Origin: Massilia sp. Root133
GTDB lineage: Bacteria; Pseudomonadota; Gammaproteobacteria; Burkholderiales; Burkholderiaceae_D
DNA: 64,000 nucleotides
NCBI RefSeq assembly: GCF_001426525.1
Contig: NZ_LMEW01000033.1
Coordinates: 124,001 to 188,000, forward strand
Direction of reading: 5' to 3'
The notes beneath the pieces are model-generated. The model was not told the origin of the DNA and did not search any database. It saw only the letters and a list, made by a program, of their open reading frames with translations. This document shows, one piece after another, positions 37,340-45,351 of this stretch. Each line of letters begins with the position of its first letter. Within the stretch, counting starts at the first letter, position 1. A program made the position numbers and the translations under genes.

Positions 37340-37592
37340 CGACGATGTGCGCAGGGCGGAATAGCAGAGCGTAGCATCTATTATGTAATAGATTGCAATT
37401 ACTTGGCTTTTCTAACGGAACGTGCCCCAGTTTAATAGCAAAAAAGCAAACGTGTAGCGTGCTCGCCAGAAATCTGTGATAAATTCGTCTAGTTATTAAC
37501 CCGGCGGCATGTCCTCCGGCCCACCCCCTCATGAGGCGAACCGGCATGCAGCGCGGGCGTCCCATGGTCGAAACCTCAATCTGTAGAAGATC
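37340..37592. other. divergent promoter region between the GT4 gene and ugd
   Basis: This 253-base gap holds no convincing gene. The part near the glycosyltransferase (37375-37500) is AT-rich and should contain the divergent promoters. The part before ugd is GC-rich and starts no long frame. I could not fix -35/-10 pairs with confidence. Confidence 0.5.
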
Positions 37593-38960
37593 ATGAAAAT
37601 TTCAGTTATCGGGACTGGTTACGTCGGACTGGTGTCTGGCGCCTGCTTCGCCGACGTCGGCAACACCGTGCTGTGCCTGGACGTCGATACGCGCAAGATC
37701 ACGATGTTGAAGGACGGGATCATCCCGATCCACGAACCCGGCCTGGACAACCTGGTCCAGCGCAACGCCGCCGCCGGCCGCCTGCTGTTCTCGTCGAACT
37801 ACGACGACGCCGTCAGCCACGCCGACATCATCTTCCTGGCCGTCGGTACGCCGCCGGACGAAGACGGCAGCGCCGACCTGACCCACATCCTGTCGGCCGC
37901 GCGCAGCATCGGCGAGCGCCTGACGAAGCCGGCCGTGATCGTCGACAAGTCGACCGTGCCCGTCGGCACCGCTGAAAAAGTGAAACGCGCCATCGCGGGC
38001 GAACTGGAGAAACGCGGTGTGAACGTCGCGTTCCACGTCGTCAGCAACCCCGAATTCCTGAAAGAAGGCGCCGCCATCGACGACTTCATGAAGCCGGACC
38101 GCATCGTGGTCGGCTTCGACGACCTTGAGGCCGGCAAGCAGATGCGCCAGCTGTACGCGCCGTTCAGCCGCAACCACGAGAAATTCGTCGAGATGGACAT
38201 CCGCAGCGCCGAGCTGACCAAGTACGCGGCGAACGCGATGCTGGCCACCCGCATCAGCTTCATGAACGAGCTGGCCAACCTGTCCGAACTGCTGGGCGCC
38301 GACATCGAGGCCGTGCGCCTGGGCATCGGCATGGACCCGCGCATCGGTCCGGACTTCCTGTACGCCGGCATGGGCTATGGCGGTTCCTGCTTCCCGAAAG
38401 ACGTCAAGGCGTTGATCAAGACCGCGTCCGACCACAAGAAGGAACTGCATCTCCTGACCGCGACCGAGAAGGTCAACGAGGAACAGAAGAACGTGCTGTT
38501 CACGAAGCTGGTGCGCTTCTTCGGCGGCGCGAGCAACCTGAACGGCAAGACGATCGCCCTGTGGGGCCTGTCGTTCAAGCCGAATACGGACGACATGCGC
38601 GAAGCGCCGAGCCGCATCCTGGTCAAGTCGCTGTTCGACGCGGGCGCCAACGTGGTCGCCTACGACCCCGTCGCCAGCACCGAAGCGAAGCGCGTCCTGG
38701 TGGCCGAGCATGGCGAGGACCAGTGCAATACCCGTCTGCGCATCGTCGAGTCGGCCAAACAGGCCGTCGAAGGCGCGGACGTGCTCGTGCTGGTCACGGA
38801 ATGGAAGGAATTCCGCGCGCCGGACCTGCCGTTCCTGGCCGAGAACCTGAAACTGAAGGCCGTGTTCGACGGTCGTAACATCTACGATCCGGACGCCTTC
38901 GCCGCCGCCGGCCTCGTCTACGAAGGCATCGGCCGCCGTTCAGGGAAAGTCGAGCAATGA
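37593..38960 (+). CDS. ugd: UDP-glucose 6-dehydrogenase
   Basis: NAD-dependent two-step oxidation of UDP-glucose to UDP-glucuronate. It has 455 residues. The Rossmann motif is VIGTGYVGLVSGACFAD, the catalytic Cys is in GYGGSCFPKDVKAL, and the C-terminal UDP-binding domain has LWGLSFKPNTDDMREAPS. It is the first gene of a three-gene unit and overlaps the next gene by ATGA at 38957-38960. Its product is the substrate of both downstream enzymes. Confidence 0.96.
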   Translation: MKISVIGTGYVGLVSGACFADVGNTVLCLDVDTRKITMLKDGIIPIHEPGLDNLVQRNAAAGRLLFSSNYDDAVSHADIIFLAVGTPPDEDGSADLTHILSAARSIGERLTKPAVIVDKSTVPVGTAEKVKRAIAGELEKRGVNVAFHVVSNPEFLKEGAAIDDFMKPDRIVVGFDDLEAGKQMRQLYAPFSRNHEKFVEMDIRSAELTKYAANAMLATRISFMNELANLSELLGADIEAVRLGIGMDPRIGPDFLYAGMGYGGSCFPKDVKALIKTASDHKKELHLLTATEKVNEEQKNVLFTKLVRFFGGASNLNGKTIALWGLSFKPNTDDMREAPSRILVKSLFDAGANVVAYDPVASTEAKRVLVAEHGEDQCNTRLRIVESAKQAVEGADVLVLVTEWKEFRAPDLPFLAENLKLKAVFDGRNIYDPDAFAAAGLVYEGIGRRSGKVEQ

Positions 38961-39970
38961 CGGAAGCAGTGAGCAACAAGGGAACGATCCTCGTCACCGG
39001 CGCCGCCGGCTTCATCGGCAGCGCGGTGGCGGTGCGCCTGACCGCCATGGGTCACACCGTGGTCGGCTGCGACAACTTCAACGATTACTACGACCCGGCG
39101 CTGAAGCACCACCGCGTCGAGGCGCTGTTGAAGCCGGCCGGCGTGCCGTGCGAGACCGTCGAACTGAGCGACGGGGAGCAGGTGGCCGCGCTGTTCGAGC
39201 GCGTGAAGCCGGCGCTCGTCGTGCACCTGGCCGCCCAGGCCGGCGTGCGCTATTCGCTGAAGAACCCGGCCGCGTACGTACAGGCGAACCTCGTCGCGTT
39301 CGGCCACATGCTGGAAGCGTGCCGCAACCACAAGGTCGAGCACCTGCTGTACGCGAGCAGCAGCAGCGTCTACGGCGCCAACGCCAAGACGCCGTTCAGC
39401 GAGGACGACGTCACCGACGCGCCCGTGTCGCTGTATGCCGCGACGAAAAAGTCGAACGAGCTGATGGCCCATTCGTACAGCCATCTGTACGGCATTCCGA
39501 CCACCGGCCTGCGCTTCTTCACGGTGTATGGACCGTGGGGCCGCCCGGACATGGCTTACTTCAGCTTCGCGCGCAAGATGCTGGCGGGCGAGGCGATCCC
39601 CGTGTTCGCCGAAGGCAAGCTGTACCGCGATTTCACCTATATCGACGACATCGTCGAAGGCGTCGTCCGGTTGCTGTTCAAGCCGACGACTCCGGCAGGC
39701 AAGCCGCCGCACGCCATCTTCAACATCGGCAACCAGACGCCGGTGCAGGTGCTGGACTTTATTCGCACGCTGGAAGGCGCGCTCGACGTCAAGGCGACAC
39801 TGGACTTCCAGCCGATGCAGCCGGGCGACGTGCCGGCCACGCACGCCGATACCAGCAAGCTGCAGGACTGGGTGGGCTACAAACCCACGACGTCACTGGA
39901 GACCGGTTTGCGTGAATTTGCGCGGTGGTATAATCGGGCGATACGTGAAAATGTTTCCTACCTGAAATGA
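38957..39970 (+). CDS. UDP-glucuronate 4-epimerase-like SDR
   Basis: Extended short-chain dehydrogenase/reductase, 337 residues. NAD binding is by TGAAGFIGSAVAV, the catalytic Tyr-x3-Lys is in LYAATKKSNE, and a Ser is in YASSSSVYG. The segment RFFTVYGPWGRPDMA is typical of UDP-glucuronate epimerases, which form UDP-galacturonate. The gene overlaps ugd upstream and the decarboxylase downstream by 4 bases each (ATGA), so the three are tightly coupled. A UDP-glucose 4-epimerase activity is the main alternative. Confidence 0.88.
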   Translation: MTEAVSNKGTILVTGAAGFIGSAVAVRLTAMGHTVVGCDNFNDYYDPALKHHRVEALLKPAGVPCETVELSDGEQVAALFERVKPALVVHLAAQAGVRYSLKNPAAYVQANLVAFGHMLEACRNHKVEHLLYASSSSVYGANAKTPFSEDDVTDAPVSLYAATKKSNELMAHSYSHLYGIPTTGLRFFTVYGPWGRPDMAYFSFARKMLAGEAIPVFAEGKLYRDFTYIDDIVEGVVRLLFKPTTPAGKPPHAIFNIGNQTPVQVLDFIRTLEGALDVKATLDFQPMQPGDVPATHADTSKLQDWVGYKPTTSLETGLREFARWYNRAIRENVSYLK

Positions 39971-41007
39971 AAAAAGTCCTCATCCTCGGCGTCAACGGTT
40001 TTATCGGCCACCATCTCTCCAAGCGCATCCTGGAGACGACCGATTGGGAAGTGTATGGCATGGATATGAACTCCGAGCGGATCGCGCATCTGCTGGACCA
40101 TCCCCGCATGCACTTTTTTGAAGGCGACATCACCATCAACAAGGAGTGGGTCGAGTACCACGTCAAGAAGTGCGACGTGATCCTCCCGCTGGTGGCGATC
40201 GCGACGCCGTCGACGTACGTGAAGGAGCCGCTGCGCGTCTTCGAACTGGACTTCGAGGCGAACCTGCCGATCGTTCGCTCGGCCGCCAAGTACAAGAAAC
40301 ATCTGATTTTCCCGTCGACGTCGGAAGTCTACGGCATGAGCCCGGACTCGGAATTCGACCCGGAGAACTCGGAACTGGTCTACGGCCCGATCAACAAGCC
40401 GCGCTGGATCTACGCCTGCGCCAAGCAGTTGATGGACCGCGTGATCTGGGGCTACGGCATGGAAGGCCTGAACTTCACGCTGTTCCGTCCGTTCAACTGG
40501 ATCGGCGCCGGCCTGGATTCGATCCACACGCCGAAAGAAGGCTCCTCGCGCGTGCTGACCCAGTTCCTCGGCCACATCGTGCGCGGCGAACCGATCCAGC
40601 TGGTCGACGGCGGCCAGCAGAAGCGTTCGTTCACCTATGTCGACGACGGCATCGACGCGCTGATGCGCATCATCGAGAACAAGGACGGCAAGGCCACCGG
40701 CAAGATCTTCAACGTGGGCAACCCGGTCAACAATTATTCGATCCGCGAACTGGCCGGCATGATGCTGGACCTGGCCGCCGAGTACCCGGAATATCGCGAG
40801 ACGGCCAAGCAGGTGAAGCTGGTCGAAACGAGCTCGGGCGCCTACTACGGCACCGGCTACCAGGACGTGCAGAACCGCGTGCCGAAGATCGAGAACACGG
40901 TCTCGGAACTGGGCTGGAAGCCGCAGGTGTCCATGCGCGACGCGCTGGTCAAGATCTTCGATTCGTACAAGGACAAACTGGGCGACGCCGAGCAGCTCAA
41001 CACCTGA
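39967..41007 (+). CDS. UDP-4-keto-pentose/UDP-xylose synthase (ArnA decarboxylase-domain type)
   Basis: SDR enzyme of 346 residues matching the decarboxylase half of ArnA but without the formyltransferase half. Key segments are LGVNGFIGHHLSKRIL, IFPSTSEVYGM and WIYACAKQLMDR (Tyr-x3-Lys). It would oxidatively decarboxylate UDP-glucuronate to UDP-4-keto-pentose. Stand-alone relatives such as the Ralstonia enzyme can also release UDP-xylose. It ends the ugd operon and is followed by a strong terminator. No arnB, arnC or arnT is adjacent, which favours a polysaccharide role over lipid A modification. Confidence 0.88.
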   Translation: MKKVLILGVNGFIGHHLSKRILETTDWEVYGMDMNSERIAHLLDHPRMHFFEGDITINKEWVEYHVKKCDVILPLVAIATPSTYVKEPLRVFELDFEANLPIVRSAAKYKKHLIFPSTSEVYGMSPDSEFDPENSELVYGPINKPRWIYACAKQLMDRVIWGYGMEGLNFTLFRPFNWIGAGLDSIHTPKEGSSRVLTQFLGHIVRGEPIQLVDGGQQKRSFTYVDDGIDALMRIIENKDGKATGKIFNVGNPVNNYSIRELAGMMLDLAAEYPEYRETAKQVKLVETSSGAYYGTGYQDVQNRVPKIENTVSELGWKPQVSMRDALVKIFDSYKDKLGDAEQLNT

Positions 41008-41027
41008 TCTGCGTTCGACCCTCGTTG

Positions 41028-41053
41028 AAAAGGCTGCCGCGGCAGCCTTTTTT
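41028..41053 (+). terminator. rho-independent terminator of the ugd operon
   Basis: AAAAGGCTGCC/GGCAGCCTTTT arms with a CGC-type tight loop and T-rich tail, 21 bases after the decarboxylase stop. It ends 6 bases before the start of the monooxygenase gene, so that gene must have its own promoter or rely on read-through. Confidence 0.88.
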
Positions 41054-41059
41054 ATTCAC

Positions 41060-42202
41060 ATGCACATAGCCATTCTCGGCGGCGGCGTGGCGGGTGTCGC
41101 CAGCGCGATCGCTCTCAAACTGAAAGGCCACGACGTCACCGTCCACGAACGGCGCGCCGGCGACGCGAACATCGGCGCGGGCATCGTCGTGTGGCCGAAT
41201 GCCGCCTTCGTGCTGGCGCAGTTCGGCATCCTGGACGACCTGGCGGCCGTCGCGGGCCACCCGCGCGCGATGCGCCGCCTGTCGCGTGCCGGCGCGGACC
41301 TCGGTGCGCTGGACATCGGCCTGATCGAGGCGCGGATGGGCTATCCCAGCCTGTCCGTCCTCAGGAGCGATTTCCAGCGCATCCTGTCGGCACGGCTGCA
41401 GGCGCTGGGCGTCGCGGTCCGGTATGGCCGCAACGTCGCGCGCATCGAACCGGGCGCGGTCGTCCACTTCGACGACGGGACGACCTTGACGGCGGATCTC
41501 GTCGTCGGCGCCGACGGCCGCATGGCATCGTGCGCCCGCCGCTACGTCACGGGCGGCAACACGCCCATCTACCAGGGCTTCATCAACTGGATCGGCGTCT
41601 GCGAGGGCGAGTTCGACGTGGACACGATCTCGGACTATTGGGGCACGGGCGCACGCTTCGGCATCGTGCCCGTCGCGCGCGACAAGGCGTATTGGGCCGG
41701 CGGCGCAGCGCAGGCCACGATCGGCGCGCGCGATCCGGACGCTTATCGGGACGAGCTGCAGCGCCTCTTCGCGGACTGGCCGGAACCGGTACGGCGCATC
41801 GTCGCCACCACGCCCGCCGCGCGCATCAACAAGATATACGTGCACGACCACGATCCCGTACCGACCTGGTACCGGGACAACCTGGTCATCATCGGCGACG
41901 CGGCCCATGCGGCCCTGCCCACGTCCGGCCAGGGCGCATGCCAGGCGCTGGAAGACGCGTGGCACCTGGCGAACTGCATCGAGGCGCATCCGGGCAATGT
42001 GGGCCAGGCCCTGCAAGCCTTCACCGCGCTGCGCTTCCAGAAGACGGCCGGGATCACGATGGCCGGCCGCGGCCTGGCGGCGTCGCTGTTCAACCGCGAC
42101 GAGGCGTTCTGCCGCGAGCGCGACCGCGCCAGCCGGCACGCGGACTACGCGGATCTCGCACGGGCGATGGCGGATGGGTGGAGCCGGCATCTGCCGCTGT
42201 AA
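41060..42202 (+). CDS. FAD-dependent monooxygenase
   Basis: Group A flavoprotein hydroxylase of the UbiH/salicylate-hydroxylase/HpxO type, 380 residues. The FAD motif is ILGGGVAGVASAIALKL at the N-terminus, DG appears in VVGADGRMAS, and the second FAD motif is IIGDAAHAALPTSGQGACQALED. The gene begins right after a terminator, with no clear ribosome-binding site before the ATG at 41060, so expression may be low. Substrate unknown; aromatic compounds are typical of the family. Confidence 0.85.
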   Translation: MHIAILGGGVAGVASAIALKLKGHDVTVHERRAGDANIGAGIVVWPNAAFVLAQFGILDDLAAVAGHPRAMRRLSRAGADLGALDIGLIEARMGYPSLSVLRSDFQRILSARLQALGVAVRYGRNVARIEPGAVVHFDDGTTLTADLVVGADGRMASCARRYVTGGNTPIYQGFINWIGVCEGEFDVDTISDYWGTGARFGIVPVARDKAYWAGGAAQATIGARDPDAYRDELQRLFADWPEPVRRIVATTPAARINKIYVHDHDPVPTWYRDNLVIIGDAAHAALPTSGQGACQALEDAWHLANCIEAHPGNVGQALQAFTALRFQKTAGITMAGRGLAASLFNRDEAFCRERDRASRHADYADLARAMADGWSRHLPL

Positions 42203-42358
42203 GTACGAGATGTCAATACGACCTCGGGGTTCTTGTTAATCCTTGTATCTGCCAGCAAACACGGCGTAAGTATTTGTAAAGTGCCCGGACAGGGTGGGGG
42301 GCGGAGCATATAGTCCTTATCAGTTTTTCTCTCTCTCTCCACTCTTGAAGTGGTCTTT

Positions 42359-42388
42359 GCCCACGGTTCCCCCACCGTGGGCTTTTTT
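42359..42388 (+). terminator. intrinsic terminator in front of the Spy-like gene
   Basis: Stem GCCCACGGT (42359-42367) and ACCGTGGGC (42374-42382) with a six-base loop and six T residues. It lies 15 bases before the ATG at 42404. It could end the monooxygenase transcript or act as an attenuator of the downstream gene. Confidence 0.8.
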
Positions 42389-42403
42389 CTGCCCGGAGCC
42401 CAA

Positions 42404-42973
42404 ATGATCACGACCCGGTTCGCCCGCGCTGTCCTGTGCGCGCTCGCCATCGGCAGCGCCGTCCCTTCGTTCGCCGTTCCGCTGATGGACATGCGCGCCG
42501 ACGACCTGCTGTTCATGTCCGCCGACGTAAAGAAATCCCTGAGCCTGACCCCGAACCAGCAGACCTTGTGGAACCAGATGGAAGGCCGTTCGCGCTCCAT
42601 CCTGCGCGAGCGCCAGCGCCGCCGCGAGACGCTGCAGGAACAGGCGAAGACGCTGCTGGCGAAGCCGGAGGTCGAATTGCGCGACCTGAACCGGGCCGTC
42701 GAGGCGGAAGCCGCGGCGACCAATACCGAGGACAAGCAGCTGCGCGAAGCGTGGCTGGAAGTGAACGATGCGCTCGACGACAAGCAGCGCGCCCAGGTCG
42801 CGACGTTCATCGGCGAGCAGTTGATGCGCGTGGTGCCGGAGGGGCGTTCGGGCACCGAACGCGGCGGCGAACGTGGCGGGGAGCGCGGCGGCGGCCGTCC
42901 GGGCGGCATGGGCGGCCACGGGCGTGGCGGGATGGGCGGCCCCGGCGGGGCGTCGATCAATCTCGGCGGCTGA
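42404..42973 (+). CDS. Spy/LTXXQ-like periplasmic protein with Gly/Arg-rich tail
   Basis: A 189-residue exported protein. The signal peptide is about residues 1-24 (ending AVPSFA). Residues 30-145 are helical, with SLTPNQQTLWNQMEGRSRSIL resembling the LTxxQ motif of Spy/CpxP-type envelope chaperones. The last ~45 residues are mostly Gly and Arg (GGERGGERGGGRPGG). The frame is open from 42350, but that would place the terminator inside the coding sequence and hide the signal peptide, so 42404 is chosen. It may sense or buffer envelope stress. Confidence 0.7.
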   Translation: MITTRFARAVLCALAIGSAVPSFAVPLMDMRADDLLFMSADVKKSLSLTPNQQTLWNQMEGRSRSILRERQRRRETLQEQAKTLLAKPEVELRDLNRAVEAEAAATNTEDKQLREAWLEVNDALDDKQRAQVATFIGEQLMRVVPEGRSGTERGGERGGERGGGRPGGMGGHGRGGMGGPGGASINLGG

Positions 42974-43225
42974 GTCGTACATACAATGTATCGTTAAGTA
43001 AAAATCCGCTGCCGTTCGCTGATTCGACTATCCTTCCCCGCTAGAATTGGTGCCGCTGCGCAACCGATAACAACGATAGTCATGAGCATCAGCGAAGTCC
43101 TCAAGCGCCGGCTGCTGGCGATGCTCGTGCAGAGCGCGGCGACGGCGGCCCGGTGTATCGGCACACCGGGCCGTGTTACATTCGCGGATGGCCACAAGCC
43201 ACCCCGCAGCACACAAGGACCCCTC

Positions 43226-45259
43226 TTGAAACGATACCTTCTCAGTACCCTGACCTTTTCCATGCTGACTACCTTCGTCTCCGCGGCAACCGCGGCGGCG
43301 GACCGCGCCGGCATCGACACGCAGTACATCGACCCGAGCGTACGCGTGCAGGACGATTTCTTCACTTACCTGAACGGCAAGTGGCTCAAGACGACCGAGA
43401 TCCCCGCCGACCGCTCGAGCTGGGGCACCTTCATGAAGCTGCGCGAGGACACGCAGCCGCAGCTCCTCGGCATCATCGAAGCGGACCAGAAGGACCCGCA
43501 CAAGAAAGCCGGCACCGATGCGCAGAAGATCGCCGACCTGTACACGAGCTTCATGGACGAGAAGAAGCTGGAGACGCAGGGCTACAAGCCGCTGACGGGC
43601 GAACTGCAGCGCATCCGCACCCTGAAGGACAAGAAGGGCGTGCCGGACCTGATCGCGCACCTGTCGAAGATCGGCGTCGCGACGCCGTACGGCATCGCCG
43701 TGGCGCAGGACGCGAAAGCGTCGACGAAGTACGCCACCTACATCCGCCAGGGCGGCCTCGGCATGCCGGACCGCGACTACTACCTGAAGGCGGACGACGC
43801 CAGGATGGCCGCGGCCAAGGCGAAGTACGAACAGCACGTCGCGAAGATCATGGCGCTGGCCGGCGACAAGGACGCCGACGCGAAGGCGAAGGCGATCGTC
43901 GCGTTCGAGACGGCACTGGCGAAGGCGCAGTGGACGAAGGTCGAACTGCGCGACCCGAACAAGAGCTACAACAAGATGGACGTGGCGCAGCTCGCCGCGC
44001 TGACGCCGGGCTATGACTGGAAGGCCGCGTTGGGCGCCGCCGGCGTGGGCAACCGGATCGACTACGTGATCGTCGGCCAGCCGAGCTACCTGCAAGGCCT
44101 CGACAAGCTCCTCGCCGACACCGACCTCGAGACCGTCAAGGCGTACTTCCAGTGGCAGCTGCTGCGCGAATACGCGCCTTACCTGTCGAAGGCGTTCGTC
44201 GACGCGGACTTCGATTTCTACGGCAAGACGCTGACCGGCGCGGACGTCAACCGCCCGCGCTGGAAGATCGGCGTGTCCGTCGTCGAAGGCGCGCTGGGCG
44301 AGGCGCTGGGCCGCGAATACGTGGCGAAATACTTCCCGCCGGAGCGCAAGGCGCGCATGGAGGAACTCGTCAAGAACGTCCTCGCCGCGTACCGGGAATC
44401 GATCGACCAGCTCGACTGGATGGGCCCGGAGACCAGGAAGGAAGCCCAGGCCAAGCTGGCGAAGTTCACGCCGAAGATCGGCTATCCAAACAAGTGGCGC
44501 GATTACACCCGCCTGAGCGTCAGGAGGGATGACCTGGTCGGCAACGTGATGCGTGCCGCGACCTTCGCCTACAACCGCAACATCGACAAGCTGGGCAAGC
44601 CGATCGACCGCGAAGAATGGGGCATGACGCCGCAGACGGTGAATGCGTACTACAACTCGCGCATGAACGAGATCGTGTTCCCGGCCGCGATCCTGCAGCC
44701 GCCGTTCTTCGATGCGAGCGCGGACGACGCCGTGAACTACGGCGGCATCGGCGCCGTGATCGGCCACGAGATCGGCCACGGCTTCGACGACAAGGGCAGC
44801 CAGTCGGACGGCGAGGGCAATCTGCGCAACTGGTGGACGCAAGAGGACCAGGCGCGCTTCAAGGCCAAGACCGACATGCTGGTCAAGCAGTACGAGGCGT
44901 TCGAGCCGCTGCCGGGCTACCACGTCAACGGCGCCCTCACGCTGGGCGAGAACATCGGCGACAACTCGGGCCTCGCCATCGCGTACAAGGCTTATAAAAT
45001 CTCGCTGCACGGCCAGCAGGCCCCCGTCATCGACGGCCTCACGGGCGACCAGCGCTTCTTCATGGGCTGGGCCCAGGTGTGGCGCTCGAAGATGCGCGAG
45101 GCGCAGCAGATCGTGCAGGTGAAGACCGACCCGCACTCGCCGGGCCAGTTCCGCGCCAACGGCACGCTGCGCAACCAGGCCGCGTTCTACGAGGCGTTCG
45201 GCGTGAAGGAAGGCGACAAGATGTATTTACCGCCGGAGCAGCGCGTCACCATTTGGTAA
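43226..45259 (+). CDS. M13-family metallopeptidase, copy 1
   Basis: Neprilysin-like zinc endopeptidase, 677 residues, with a signal peptide (MKRYLLSTLTFSML...ATAAA) and a periplasmic or secreted location. The zinc site is IGHEIGHGFDD, with the third ligand in LTLGENIGDNSG, and NAYYNSRMNEIVFPAAILQPPFF (in part) is the substrate-binding region. The TTG at 43226, preceded by AAGGA at 7-base spacing, gives the signal peptide; the frame upstream to 43082 has no support. The next gene is a close paralogue in the same orientation 92 bases downstream. Confidence 0.92.
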   Translation: MKRYLLSTLTFSMLTTFVSAATAAADRAGIDTQYIDPSVRVQDDFFTYLNGKWLKTTEIPADRSSWGTFMKLREDTQPQLLGIIEADQKDPHKKAGTDAQKIADLYTSFMDEKKLETQGYKPLTGELQRIRTLKDKKGVPDLIAHLSKIGVATPYGIAVAQDAKASTKYATYIRQGGLGMPDRDYYLKADDARMAAAKAKYEQHVAKIMALAGDKDADAKAKAIVAFETALAKAQWTKVELRDPNKSYNKMDVAQLAALTPGYDWKAALGAAGVGNRIDYVIVGQPSYLQGLDKLLADTDLETVKAYFQWQLLREYAPYLSKAFVDADFDFYGKTLTGADVNRPRWKIGVSVVEGALGEALGREYVAKYFPPERKARMEELVKNVLAAYRESIDQLDWMGPETRKEAQAKLAKFTPKIGYPNKWRDYTRLSVRRDDLVGNVMRAATFAYNRNIDKLGKPIDREEWGMTPQTVNAYYNSRMNEIVFPAAILQPPFFDASADDAVNYGGIGAVIGHEIGHGFDDKGSQSDGEGNLRNWWTQEDQARFKAKTDMLVKQYEAFEPLPGYHVNGALTLGENIGDNSGLAIAYKAYKISLHGQQAPVIDGLTGDQRFFMGWAQVWRSKMREAQQIVQVKTDPHSPGQFRANGTLRNQAAFYEAFGVKEGDKMYLPPEQRVTIW

Positions 45260-45351
45260 CAAAAACGGATCGCCATCAGCGATAATCACGAGCGGCGGTA
45301 CCCCCGCCGGCCCCACCATCCCACCCATAACAACCCGAGGGAGATGAAGAG

